Shown here: positions 52,347 to 61,763 of the stretch, one piece after another
How the letters are laid out: each line of letters starts with the position of its first letter
How positions within the stretch are numbered: position 1 is the first letter of the stretch
DNA from: Blautia schinkii DSM 10518
GTDB taxonomy: Bacteria; Bacillota; Clostridia; Lachnospirales; Lachnospiraceae
Reading direction: 5' to 3'
Assembly: GCA_000702025.1 (NCBI GenBank)
Contig: JNKJ01000007.1
Location: forward strand, 1 to 64,000
DNA: 64,000 nucleotides
Made by a program: the position numbers and the translations under genes
The notes under the pieces: generated by a model
The model's database searches: none
What the model was told of the DNA's origin: nothing
What the model saw: the letters and a program-made list of their open reading frames with translations, nothing else

Positions 52347-53849
52347 ATGTATCTTATGGGCCTAGACGTTGGAACTACCGGAGCAAAGGCAGTAGTGTTC
52401 GATGAAAATGGAATACAAAAAGGTTACGGATTCCAGGAATATGGCATTACGTATACAAAGGAAGGTTATGCACAGCAGGAGCCTGAGAATATATGGCAGA
52501 TTGCAAAGCAGGTAATGCTGGAGGCTGCAAAGGAATCAGGACAATCGATTGCGGCTGTCAGCTTATCTGTACAAGGTGACGCCGTGCTTCCTATAGACAG
52601 GAACCGTACGGCCATCGGCCCCGCACAGCTGGGTATGGACTATCGCGGAACTGTTGAGACAAGATGGTGTGAGGAGGAGATAGGCGGGGATAAGCTTTTC
52701 TCAGTCACTGGCATGCGCCCGCATCCGATGAACAGTATTATTAAGGTTTTATGGGTGAAAAACCACCAGTCCGAGCTTTATGAGAAAACTTGGAAATTTG
52801 TTACATGGTCAGATTACATTCTTGCAAAGCTTGGAAGTGATGAGGTTGTGATCGACTATACACAGGCAAGCCGTACAATGGCTTTTGATCTGCATAAAAA
52901 ATGCTGGTCGGAGGAGATTTTAGGAAAGCTGGGTATTGACAGGGAGAAACTGTCAATACCGGTTGCTTCCGGCACTCAGGTGGGTAAAATCAATGCGCAG
53001 CTCGCAGAGGAATTACATATAAATCCGTCCGCTGTGCTTGTGACGGGCGGACATGATCAGACCTGTGCTTCTCTTGGATCAGGTGTGATCAATGAAAAAC
53101 TTGCTCTGGACTCACACGGAACAGCAGAGGTTATTTCTACTTTGATGGAGGTTCCCAAGCTGACAGAGGGAATGTATAAGAACTATTATCCTTGCTATTG
53201 TTCCCTTCTGCCGGACCGCTATTTTACTTTTTCCTTAAACCATACAGCGGGGCTGCTCCTTAAATGGTTTTCGGAGAGTTTCTGCATATACGATTATCAA
53301 GAGGCAGAAAAGAATCAGGAAAGTATATATAGCTATCTTTTTGAACATATGCCGGAAGGGCCGTCGGAGGTTATGGTCTTGCCATATATGAATGGAACGG
53401 GAACGCCGACCTGTGATGTATCCCAGAAAGGTGCATTTTTAGGTCTGACAATGAATACCAACAGATTCGATGTAGCCAAAGCAATTGTTGAGGCCTTGTC
53501 ATTTGAATCAAGGTTAAACATGGAGTGCTTAGAGAAAAACGGTATTACTGTCAGTGAACTGAGGTGCGTGGGTGGCGGGGCAAGATCTCCCAAGGGGCTG
53601 CAGAATAAGGCTGATATACTCGGAATGCCTGTGTCATCTTTAGCAACACGTGAGGCGGCATGTCTCGGTGCTGCATTGACAGCAGGATTGTCTATCAAAA
53701 TGTACCACTCACCGGAGGAGGCAGTCCGCGTTGTGACAGTGAAAGATACCTATGAACCAGATATGGGTAAGTACAAGCTGTATACTGAACGATTTATGCT
53801 GTATAAAGAAATGTATCCATTATTCAGCAGTATGAATAAAAGATTGTAA
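52347..53849 (+). CDS. FGGY-family carbohydrate kinase 2
   Basis: A 500-residue kinase, only distantly similar to kinase 1. N-terminal loop GLDVGTTGAKAVVFDENG, catalytic-base Asp in TGGHDQTCASLGSGV, C-terminal CVGGGARSPKGLQNKADILG and EAACLGAALTAG. AGGAG at 52334-52338 fits ATG 52347 better than ATG 52341. It ends the catabolic operon and is followed by the promoter of the regulator. Confidence 0.9.
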   Translation: MYLMGLDVGTTGAKAVVFDENGIQKGYGFQEYGITYTKEGYAQQEPENIWQIAKQVMLEAAKESGQSIAAVSLSVQGDAVLPIDRNRTAIGPAQLGMDYRGTVETRWCEEEIGGDKLFSVTGMRPHPMNSIIKVLWVKNHQSELYEKTWKFVTWSDYILAKLGSDEVVIDYTQASRTMAFDLHKKCWSEEILGKLGIDREKLSIPVASGTQVGKINAQLAEELHINPSAVLVTGGHDQTCASLGSGVINEKLALDSHGTAEVISTLMEVPKLTEGMYKNYYPCYCSLLPDRYFTFSLNHTAGLLLKWFSESFCIYDYQEAEKNQESIYSYLFEHMPEGPSEVMVLPYMNGTGTPTCDVSQKGAFLGLTMNTNRFDVAKAIVEALSFESRLNMECLEKNGITVSELRCVGGGARSPKGLQNKADILGMPVSSLATREAACLGAALTAGLSIKMYHSPEEAVRVVTVKDTYEPDMGKYKLYTERFMLYKEMYPLFSSMNKRL

Positions 53850-53879
53850 GTTTTCTAATGACGGATAAGAAAAAAATGG

Positions 53880-53885
53880 TATAAT
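53880..53885 (+). promoter_or_regulatory. Extended -10 promoter of the RpiR gene
   Basis: TATAAT preceded by TGG (TGnTATAAT extended -10) lies 80 bases before the RpiR start and 31 bases after the kinase stop. It lets the regulator be made independently of the operon. Confidence 0.55.
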
Positions 53886-53965
53886 ATGTAAATAAGGGAT
53901 GCATAAATGATGTTATTTGTTTAACTCTTTGATATTTAAAGGCACAGGGGAAAAGGAGAAAACAG

Positions 53966-54847
53966 ATGGGAAATGTCGCTGAGATTATCCAGCAGAATCA
54001 CAGGTTATCAAGATCGTTTTTAATCCGTTTGGAATCAATCTACAATCAGCTTAATACAGTTGAAAAAAAAGCGGTTTCTACAATTTTGGAAAGTGATACA
54101 ATTACTGAGAAAATTACGATCACAGAACTGTCTGCACTGGCTGGATGCAGTAACGCCACATTAACAAGACTGGCCAGAAAGCTGGGTTTTAAAAAATTTA
54201 CGGATATGAAACTGGAGATGTTTCGGGCTGCATCCACAGACAAAACCTTTTACCAGAATATTGATCCGTCCGATAATACCTCCACCATTATTAATGAGTT
54301 CTTTCAGATTGCAGAAAATTCTCTGGAAGATACAAAAGCTTTGTTAACAGGAGAGCAGATTGACGAAGCAGTAAAGGTGTTAAAGAACTCGACTAAAATA
54401 TTATTCCTTGGTTCAGGTGATGCATATTCCATTGCTTATGCAGGGTATCTGAAGTTATACAAGGCGGGCTTTGATGTGTATTGCCATTCTGATTATGATG
54501 CACAGCTTATTGCTGCTTCTAAGCTAAAAGAGGATGATGCGGTAATAGTTATTTCACATTCAGGAAGGACAAAGCAGACGGATGAGATTTTGAAACTGAT
54601 CAAGCCAAATGGGGTGAGGATTATTTCCATTGTTTCTCATCCGCTGTCACAAATTGCTAAAATGTCAGACATTGTTTTGCTGACCCCATCCTTTACACAC
54701 GACATATACAATGAACTGATTGCACAAAGGATACCGGCTCTTGCCATAATAGAAATCCTGTATATTCTGCTGATTTTTAACACGGGCGATGAACATATAG
54801 AGTATCTGAAAAAGGCAAAGCTGGCATTGAAAGAGAATAAGCTCTAA
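53966..54847 (+). CDS. RpiR-family transcriptional regulator (HTH + SIS)
   Basis: A 293-residue regulator. N-terminal HTH_6 domain (KKAVSTILESDTITEKITITELSALAGCSNATLTRLARKLGFKKFTDMK, residues about 34-83) and C-terminal SIS domain that senses a sugar phosphate (ILFLGSGDAYSIAYAGYLKL, VIVISHSGRTKQTDEILKL). It is the last gene of the locus and the natural candidate to control both the large operon and the divergent TPI/RpiB pair through the TTTTCAT sites at 39.4 kb (inference). Confidence 0.92.
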   Translation: MGNVAEIIQQNHRLSRSFLIRLESIYNQLNTVEKKAVSTILESDTITEKITITELSALAGCSNATLTRLARKLGFKKFTDMKLEMFRAASTDKTFYQNIDPSDNTSTIINEFFQIAENSLEDTKALLTGEQIDEAVKVLKNSTKILFLGSGDAYSIAYAGYLKLYKAGFDVYCHSDYDAQLIAASKLKEDDAVIVISHSGRTKQTDEILKLIKPNGVRIISIVSHPLSQIAKMSDIVLLTPSFTHDIYNELIAQRIPALAIIEILYILLIFNTGDEHIEYLKKAKLALKENKL

Positions 54848-54901
54848 AGAACAGGTGAACAATATTTGACTGGAAAATGTACCGGGTATGAAAGCATATA
54901 T

Positions 54902-54932
54902 CCTCTGCGGCTAATTGCCGCAGGGGATTTTT
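54902..54932 (+). terminator. Rho-independent terminator after RpiR gene
   Basis: A 10-bp stem (54902-54911 with 54917-54926, one G-U pair) with loop TAATT, followed by A and five T. Confidence 0.85.
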
Positions 54933-54964
54933 ATATTAAGACATTTTTACATTTTCTAAATGCA

Positions 54965-54993
54965 TTGCGCTATGATTTTATCCATGTTAGAAT
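54965..54993 (+). promoter_or_regulatory. Sigma-A-type promoter of the binding protein/hybrid kinase pair
   Basis: TTGCGC at 54965-54970 and TAGAAT at 54988-54993 with exactly 17 bases between, 49 bases before the start of the next gene and after the RpiR terminator. Confidence 0.55.
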
Positions 54994-55042
54994 GGGATGA
55001 TACATATATGAGCAGAGTGTTTATGCAATTGGAAGGGGTATT

Positions 55043-56317
55043 ATGACCGGTAAAAAGAGCGCGAGGGTGTTGGCGGCCTGTTTGGCGGGTGTTTTTCTGC
55101 TTGGGGGCTGCGGGGATAGAAATGTGGTCAGTTATCAGCCGGCGGCGGAGGAAGTGACCACCCTTCATTTTTTCGGAAATAAGTACGAGCCGGAGAATGT
55201 AGTTGTGATTGAGGAGATTATTTCCGGCTTTATGAAAGAACATCCGGATATCCGGGTTTCTTATGAGAGCCTGAAGGGAAATGATTATTATACAGCGCTG
55301 GCTAAGCGCATGGAGGCCGGCAAGGGTGACGATGTATTTATGGTGAATCATGACACCTTGCTTGAGCTGGAGGAAAAGGGGATGGTGGCAGATCTGTCAG
55401 AACTGGATACCATCGACAATTATACAGACGCAATGATGAGCCAGATGGAGGAGAACGGAAAAATCTACTGGCTGCCGACTACGGTTTCGGTGTTTGGCCT
55501 TTATTGCAATAATGAACTGCTTAAGGAGCATAAGCAGAGTATTCCCAATAATCTGAAGGAATGGGAAAACGTATGCCGCTATTTCGAAGGCGAGGGAATT
55601 GTTCCGATTATTGTAAATAACGATATTTCTCTGAAAACGCTGGCGATTGGACGTGGTTTTTATTCTGTGTACCAGGAGGGGCGGCAATATGAAGTTTTTG
55701 AAGATATCAATGCAGGCAAAGATAAGCTGAGTTCGTATCTGGAACCGGGGTTTGCCGTAGTCGAGGATTTCATAAATAAAGGATACGTTGACGCACAGAC
55801 GGGCTTGAATACGAATAAAACCTCCGATGACCTGGAGGAATTTGCCAAGGGAGAATCTCCGTTTATGCTCACAGGTGCCTGGGCAGCAGGACGGGTGGAA
55901 AGTATGGCGCCGGAGCTCGATTTCCAGGTAGTGCCGCTGCCTGTTCTTGAGGATGACAATCTTATCGTTATCAATGCGGATGTGCGCCTTAGTGTGAATG
56001 CAAAGAGCCCACACTTAGAGGAGGCTGAGGAATTTATAGAGTATTTCACGCAGGCGGAAAATATAGGGAAACTTGTGCAGCAGCAATCCTCCTTTAGTCC
56101 GCTTAAAGGCGGAACTCCGTCTACAATTAAAGAAATACAGCCGTTATTGTCCTGTTATCAGGAGAATAGGAATGTGATTGGCTCAGATGAGCTTTTGAAG
56201 CTGCCTATATGGAGTCTTACGGCAGATATATCGAAGCAGTTATTGTCAGGTGAACCTCTGGCTGTTTGTATGGAATGGCTGGATGAGCAGTGCGAACAGG
56301 AAAGGGGAACATTGTGA
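55043..56317 (+). CDS. Sugar-binding lipoprotein, probable sensory partner of a hybrid kinase
   Basis: A 424-residue family 1 solute-binding protein. It has a signal peptide with lipobox LLGGC, so the mature protein is lipid-anchored at Cys23. The body has TTLHFFGNKYEPENVVVIEEIISGFMKEHPDIRVSYES and SPFMLTGAWAAGRVESM. No permease genes follow. Instead its stop overlaps the start of a hybrid sensor kinase in TGATG, so it probably presents its ligand to that kinase rather than to a transporter (inference). Confidence 0.9.
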   Translation: MTGKKSARVLAACLAGVFLLGGCGDRNVVSYQPAAEEVTTLHFFGNKYEPENVVVIEEIISGFMKEHPDIRVSYESLKGNDYYTALAKRMEAGKGDDVFMVNHDTLLELEEKGMVADLSELDTIDNYTDAMMSQMEENGKIYWLPTTVSVFGLYCNNELLKEHKQSIPNNLKEWENVCRYFEGEGIVPIIVNNDISLKTLAIGRGFYSVYQEGRQYEVFEDINAGKDKLSSYLEPGFAVVEDFINKGYVDAQTGLNTNKTSDDLEEFAKGESPFMLTGAWAAGRVESMAPELDFQVVPLPVLEDDNLIVINADVRLSVNAKSPHLEEAEEFIEYFTQAENIGKLVQQQSSFSPLKGGTPSTIKEIQPLLSCYQENRNVIGSDELLKLPIWSLTADISKQLLSGEPLAVCMEWLDEQCEQERGTL

Positions 56318-59300
56318 TGAGCAAGGAGTCCGGCAGCAGCACAAAGAGAACCATCGCTTTAGCCGGCGTAACAATTGGTATCATTCTTGCGGCGCTTAGT
56401 CTCCTGTTTTCCAGTGCGGTGAAAGAGCAATTGTGGGACCAATCAGTGAACACGATTCTGGAAAGCACCCAGCAGGGATGCAATACGCTTAAAGTGCAGT
56501 TGAGCGAAGAATTTGAGAATATGAATATCATCAGCACATATATTAACCGCCTGTCTCTGGACGATGCGGATGAGCTGGAGGAGATTCTTACCGGTTATAG
56601 TAAGGTGGACCGGGGCGTAAGTCTTTATATTCCTGAAAGTGTAAGCATTCCCGCGGACGTGGAGATGGATGAAAACGCTGCCGTGTTCCTTGAGAACGCA
56701 GACTCGGAGCGAGGGATTCTCGACCCTCATATCAGCAGCGTGACAGGGATGAATGTGTTTAACTTATACGTGAAAGTCCGCATGCAGGATGGGACAGAAG
56801 GTGTCCTGATGAAGGAATATGAGGTGCAGAGTATCGTTGACAGCTTTAGCTTGTCTTTTTATAAGGATACAGGATTTTCCTACGTTGTGAATGTGGAGGG
56901 AGATGTGCTGATACGGCCGCCTCATCCAAACAGCAATAAGACGGTTCAGAACCTTTTTGATATGCTTCCGGCAGATGACAACAGCAGTACTGATCTCGAG
57001 CAGTTTGCCAAGGCGCTGGAGGATTCAGGTACAGGGTGGGCTGTTTTTGATTACCAGAATGAAAAGACTGTGTTTTCTTATACGCCTCTTGGCCTAAACT
57101 CAGACTGGTATCTGATATCCATTATTCCCAAGAAGGTTGTGGATGCGCAGACAAATGAGATACTTGTGCGGGCACTTCTATTAATACTCAGCATTATCGT
57201 GGGTATTGCGGTATTGGTGATTCTGTATTTCCGCTATATGCTGCGCACGAACCGGAAACTGAGAAACCAGGCAGAATACACGACACATCTCTATAATGCT
57301 GTGCCTGAGGGCGTGGCCCTGATGAGTTTGGAGAGTCCATATTCGTTTTTGCAGCTTAATAAAGAGGGGCTGCGTCTCCTGGATCATCCGATTGGTTCTT
57401 CGGGGGATATATTAAAGGATAAGTGCCTAAAGGATGTGATTCATCCCGAGGATTATGAGAAAACTGCAGGGCTTTTTGAGGATACGGTCTTAAACGACCA
57501 GAAAAATATTTTTGAAAGCCGTATACGGAAGTTGGATGGAAGTTACTTCTGGTCGGCGGGTGTAGTGGAAAGAACAAGAGATGAAAACGGTAAGCTTGTC
57601 CTGATCACCGCGTTCCACGACATTACTGCAGAAAAACTGGCCGAGGAACAGGCGGAGAGGGAAAAGCTTCAGGAAAGAATGACGCTGGTGAGCGCAATCT
57701 CCAATGCCTATCCGGTGATCGTGAGTTTGAATCTTACCCGGGATACCTTGAATTTTATCTATCTGCAGAAGGGACTGATGGTAGAGCTTGGTGAGCAGAA
57801 TACATATACACAGCTTTACGGACAGATTGCGCGGACGGTACATGAGGAGTACAGAGAAGAGTTTGAGAACCGTTTTGCCCCGGACGTACTTAGGAAAACA
57901 CTCGGTCAATCCAAGCAGGTAGCCCAGCTAGAGGCGAAAATAATGCTTACGGATAATGAGTATCATTGGATATCCACCCAGATTATCTATGTGGATAATC
58001 CTTATTCGGAGGATAAGCTGGCGATTCTTCTTTCCAGCCGGGTGGATGAACGAAGGCATGAAGATGAACAGAAGCAGCAGGCACTGCAGACGGCTTTGGA
58101 AAGCGCTCAGGCGGCAAGTAATTCTAAGAGTCAGTTCCTTTCCAATATGAGTCATGATATCCGTACGCCTATGAATGCGATTGTGGGTATGACCGCTATC
58201 GCAGCAGCTCATTTGGAGGACCGTGAGCGTGTGATAGAATGTCTGCGCAAAATTAATCTTTCCAGTAAGCACCTTTTAAGCCTGATCAATGATGTACTTG
58301 ATATGTCTAAGATTGAAAGTGGTAAAATTTCTCTCAGAGATGAGCCCTTTAATTTTGCCGAGCTGGCTGCGGATGCCATGGAACTGGTATGCCCACAGGC
58401 AACTGCAAACAAGTTGAAATTAGATATTAATCTCGCACTGCTTAAAAACGAGAATGTCGTCGGTGATCCGCTGCGTGTGCGGCAGATACTGATCAATATT
58501 CTGAGCAATGCGGTAAAATACACACTTCCCGGGGGAACTGTCAAGGTAGAGGTGAGGCAGGAGGGCTGTGCGAGACGAGGGTACCAGAGCTATGTATTCC
58601 AATGTGCAGATACGGGAATCGGAATGAGCTCGGAATTTATGGAGAAGCTTTTCCAGCCCTTTGAGCGGGCCTATGATTCCACAAGCAGTAAGGTTTCCGG
58701 AACAGGTCTTGGTATGGCAATCACGAAGAATATTGTGGACTTGATGAATGGAGATATCGTGGTGGAGAGCAAGAACGGAGAGGGTTCCGTATTTACCGTG
58801 ACTCTGCCGCTTAAGCTTCAGGATGCACCAAGGGAAGAGGTACCTGAGGAATGGATTGGTGTGCATAGTCTGATCGTGGACGATGACCTGCAGACCTGCA
58901 AGAATGCGTCTGAGCTGCTGGAGAGCATGGGCTTTCACGCTGAGTTTGTTACCGAGGGCAGAGCTGCCGTACGCTGTGTGGTCGAAGCCAAGGATGGGCC
59001 GGATCCGTTTGAACTGGTGATCATTGACTGGAAGATGCCTGATATGGATGGTGTGGAGGCTGCAAGACGGATACGCAGTGAGGTAGGCCCTGATATCCCG
59101 GTGATCGTGCTTACGGCTTATGACTGGTCTGAAATTGAGAATGAGGCCAGGGAAGCCGGAGTGACAGCATTTCTCTCCAAGCCCTTCTACCGATCTAAAA
59201 TCTGCTACCTGCTCAGTGAACTTAGTGGGGAAAAGAAGCAGGTTCAGCAGCAGAGCATTGCCCAGTGGAAGGACTTCTCAGGCGCACGTGTGCTTATCGT

Positions 59301-59685
59301 GGAGGATAATGAGATCAACCGGGAAATTGCCCGTACTATTATCGAGGAGCTGGGCGTAAATGTGGAAGAAGCTTACGACGGCAGAGAGGCTTTGGATAAG
59401 TTTTCACAATCGCCACAGGGCTATTATGATCTGCTCTTCATGGATATTCAGATGCCAGGAATGAACGGATATGAGGCTACGGAGGCAATCCGTGCATTGG
59501 AGCGTGCCGACGCGGCAAAGGTTCCCATTGTGGCTATGACGGCTAACGCCTTTGAAGAGGACGTGCGCGCCGCGCTGCGGGCAGGAATGAATGCACACTT
59601 GTCCAAACCGATTGATGTGAAGATGCTTGAAGAAATACTATACAGATATCTTATAAAAGATAAATCAGAAGAGGACTCCGTTTAA
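56317..59685 (+). CDS. Hybrid sensor histidine kinase with two receiver domains
   Basis: A 1122-residue membrane kinase. Order: helix at about 11-33, extracellular Cache-like sensor domain to about 280, helix at 285-305, one clear PAS domain (AVPEGVALMSLESPYSFLQL) and a second PAS-like region. HisKA follows with His613 in SNMSHDIRTPMNAI, then HATPase (N-box LSNAVKY, G-box ADTGIGMS, GTGLGMAIT). Two receivers follow, phospho-sites Asp904 (IIDWKMPDMDG) and Asp1043 (LFMDIQMPGMNG). It has no DNA-binding or enzymatic output, so the phosphate must move to another protein or act through the receivers. ATG 56317 overlaps the lipoprotein stop, with AAAGGGG upstream. Confidence 0.93.
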   Translation: MSKESGSSTKRTIALAGVTIGIILAALSLLFSSAVKEQLWDQSVNTILESTQQGCNTLKVQLSEEFENMNIISTYINRLSLDDADELEEILTGYSKVDRGVSLYIPESVSIPADVEMDENAAVFLENADSERGILDPHISSVTGMNVFNLYVKVRMQDGTEGVLMKEYEVQSIVDSFSLSFYKDTGFSYVVNVEGDVLIRPPHPNSNKTVQNLFDMLPADDNSSTDLEQFAKALEDSGTGWAVFDYQNEKTVFSYTPLGLNSDWYLISIIPKKVVDAQTNEILVRALLLILSIIVGIAVLVILYFRYMLRTNRKLRNQAEYTTHLYNAVPEGVALMSLESPYSFLQLNKEGLRLLDHPIGSSGDILKDKCLKDVIHPEDYEKTAGLFEDTVLNDQKNIFESRIRKLDGSYFWSAGVVERTRDENGKLVLITAFHDITAEKLAEEQAEREKLQERMTLVSAISNAYPVIVSLNLTRDTLNFIYLQKGLMVELGEQNTYTQLYGQIARTVHEEYREEFENRFAPDVLRKTLGQSKQVAQLEAKIMLTDNEYHWISTQIIYVDNPYSEDKLAILLSSRVDERRHEDEQKQQALQTALESAQAASNSKSQFLSNMSHDIRTPMNAIVGMTAIAAAHLEDRERVIECLRKINLSSKHLLSLINDVLDMSKIESGKISLRDEPFNFAELAADAMELVCPQATANKLKLDINLALLKNENVVGDPLRVRQILINILSNAVKYTLPGGTVKVEVRQEGCARRGYQSYVFQCADTGIGMSSEFMEKLFQPFERAYDSTSSKVSGTGLGMAITKNIVDLMNGDIVVESKNGEGSVFTVTLPLKLQDAPREEVPEEWIGVHSLIVDDDLQTCKNASELLESMGFHAEFVTEGRAAVRCVVEAKDGPDPFELVIIDWKMPDMDGVEAARRIRSEVGPDIPVIVLTAYDWSEIENEAREAGVTAFLSKPFYRSKICYLLSELSGEKKQVQQQSIAQWKDFSGARVLIVEDNEINREIARTIIEELGVNVEEAYDGREALDKFSQSPQGYYDLLFMDIQMPGMNGYEATEAIRALERADAAKVPIVAMTANAFEEDVRAALRAGMNAHLSKPIDVKMLEEILYRYLIKDKSEEDSV

Positions 59686-59699
59686 ACGGGGTCCTCTTC
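59668..59699. terminator. 32-bp palindrome spanning two convergent stop codons
   Basis: A near-perfect palindrome (one G-T position in 16 pairs) centred between 59683 and 59684. Its left arm encodes the end of the kinase (EEDSV, stop) and its right arm, on the other strand, the end of asnB (EEDPV, stop). The two genes overlap by four bases (TTAA). A T-rich stretch follows it on the asnB side, so it can terminate asnB transcription. On the kinase side no T run is seen. Confidence 0.75.
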
Positions 59700-61526
59700 A
59701 AAATATACCTGATGCCATACGAGAAAGGCGTAGACAGTCCAGATTTTCCGGCTGTTGTCCGCAATTCCGTTTACGTGCTCCTCAAGAAGTTTCATCAGCC
59801 GTTCTGTGCGGAAAAATTGCTCCGCGGCCTGGCTGGTAAAGCGTTCTTTTATTTTTGCATACCCGGTTTCGCCCTTGATCCATACGCGGATAGGGATTGG
59901 GAATCCCAGCTTTTTTCGGGCACAATTTTCCTTGGGGAGATGACGTTCGGCCATCTTACGCAGGATATATTTACTGGTGTAATGCTTTGTTTTCTGCTTT
60001 GTGGGCAGGCGTCTCGCTGCTTCAAAAACATAACGGTCCAGGAACGGCACGCGCAGTTCGAGCGAGTGGGCCATGCTCATTTTATCCGCCTTCTGCAGGA
60101 TATCGCCCGGCAGCCAGCAGGTAAGGTCAATGTACTGCATTTTATCCTCATCTTTCAGATGGGCGGCCCGGTGGTATTTTTTTGAAAGGAGTTCTGCCGG
60201 AGTGACTGTCTTTCCGTGGTTTTTAAGAATGGCTTCCCGCTCCTTTGTGGTAAAGATGTTTGCGTTTCCGATAAAGCGTTCCTCCACATCCCGGCTTGAG
60301 CGGATGAGATATCCGCGGCCCTTGGTATGAGGCGGCAGCTTGTGCGCCCAGTCTGCCAGGCGTTTCCTGGATTTCTTCGGCAGCCATTTCATGCAGCGCA
60401 GTGCTTTCGGCTCCAGGTAGATGGGATATCCGGCGAAAAGCTCGTCCGCACCTTCGCCTGAGGTAACTACCTTCACCTGCTCTGCGGCCTCCTGAGCCAC
60501 AAAATACAGAGCTACCGCGGATGCGTCGCCGCTGGGCTCATCCAGATGATACATAACCTTGGGTACGGCGGCCCAATATTCGTCTTCGCTGATTGTGCGG
60601 CAGGTATGCTTAAGACCTAACTGAGCCGCCAGGGAGGCTGCCTCGCTGCATTCGCTATAGTGTGCACCTTCTGAGGGAAAACCTACGGTAAAGGAACGGT
60701 TCCCTGAAAAGCATGAGGCGATCAGGCTGGAATCCACTCCTCCTGAAAGGAAGCTGCCAACCTCTACATCACTCACCATATGGCAGCGGATGGAGTCCTG
60801 GATTACATTGTCCAGCTCGTCGGTCAGCTCTTTTTCATTCCCCCTTTTTTCCGGGCAGAGGAGAGGGTCAAAGTATTTATGGATATTTACATGCCGGTTT
60901 TCATAAGTAAGATGATGCCCCGGCCTCAATGTATGGATTCCCTTGAAAAAAGTTTCATCCAGCACGGAATACTGAAAGGAAAGGTACTGCTCTAAGGCCT
61001 CCTCGTTTACTTTTTTCTCATAACCCGGGAATTCCAGGATGCTCTTGATTTCTGACGCAAACACGAAGCTGCCGTGTATGACCGCATAATAAAAAGGCTT
61101 GATACCAAAGAAATCTCTGGCTGCAAAAAGTCTTTTATTCCGGTCGTCCCAGATTACAAAGGCAAACATTCCGCGAAGTTTGTCAAGGAGTTCCTCGCCA
61201 TATTCTTCATATCCGTGAAGTAGGACCTCAGAATCGGAATGGTTGGCAAATACATGACCCTTTTTCTCAAGTTCATCCCGCAGTTCACGGTAATTGTAAA
61301 TCTCCCCGTTAAATACCAGCACCAGTTCTTTTGTCTCATTATACATAGGCTGGCTGCCCGCCTCTAAATCGATGATGCTGAGGCGGCAGAAGCCCAAGGC
61401 AGTTTCTTCAGAAAAATATGTTCCCTGAGAGTCTGGTCCCCGATGCTTCATCGCGTTCATCATATTTGCAAGTATCAGTTCTCTGTTTTCAGTTTTCGTC
61501 CCCACGAATCCACTGATTCCGCACAT
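59682..61526 (-). CDS. asnB: Asparagine synthase, glutamine-hydrolysing
   Basis: A 614-residue enzyme that makes asparagine from aspartate, glutamine and ATP in the cytoplasm. The N-terminal class II amidotransferase domain starts MCGISGFVG with catalytic Cys2 and contains NGEIYNYRELR and the H-S-D-S-E motif. The synthetase domain has the pyrophosphate loop SGGVDSSL and the ELRVPFLDRYVFEAA motif. Full length. AGGAG precedes the start. It is convergent with the hybrid kinase and shows no metabolic link to it. Confidence 0.95.
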   Translation of the reverse strand: MCGISGFVGTKTENRELILANMMNAMKHRGPDSQGTYFSEETALGFCRLSIIDLEAGSQPMYNETKELVLVFNGEIYNYRELRDELEKKGHVFANHSDSEVLLHGYEEYGEELLDKLRGMFAFVIWDDRNKRLFAARDFFGIKPFYYAVIHGSFVFASEIKSILEFPGYEKKVNEEALEQYLSFQYSVLDETFFKGIHTLRPGHHLTYENRHVNIHKYFDPLLCPEKRGNEKELTDELDNVIQDSIRCHMVSDVEVGSFLSGGVDSSLIASCFSGNRSFTVGFPSEGAHYSECSEAASLAAQLGLKHTCRTISEDEYWAAVPKVMYHLDEPSGDASAVALYFVAQEAAEQVKVVTSGEGADELFAGYPIYLEPKALRCMKWLPKKSRKRLADWAHKLPPHTKGRGYLIRSSRDVEERFIGNANIFTTKEREAILKNHGKTVTPAELLSKKYHRAAHLKDEDKMQYIDLTCWLPGDILQKADKMSMAHSLELRVPFLDRYVFEAARRLPTKQKTKHYTSKYILRKMAERHLPKENCARKKLGFPIPIRVWIKGETGYAKIKERFTSQAAEQFFRTERLMKLLEEHVNGIADNSRKIWTVYAFLVWHQVYFEEDPV

Positions 61527-61763
61527 ATTTTATTCTCCTTTAATCGTTTGTGAAATACGGTATGCTTTATTCTACTATATGAACAGGTGGTTTTTGTATC
61601 GGTAATATTTCCCTGTAGAAATAACGCTTGAGGCAAAATATACAATAAAATCACCAGATTATTGAAAAAAATTGGTGCTTTTAAGAATAGATGATGGTAA
61701 AATGAAATTATACAAAATTTGGGGAAAATGTGCTGCCAATTGTGGCAGCAATGGGGATTTGTT

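Noticed and set aside
59712-60185. 157-codon plus-strand frame inside asnB
   Set aside because: AsnB is complete and conserved on the other strand, and this frame has no family resemblance.
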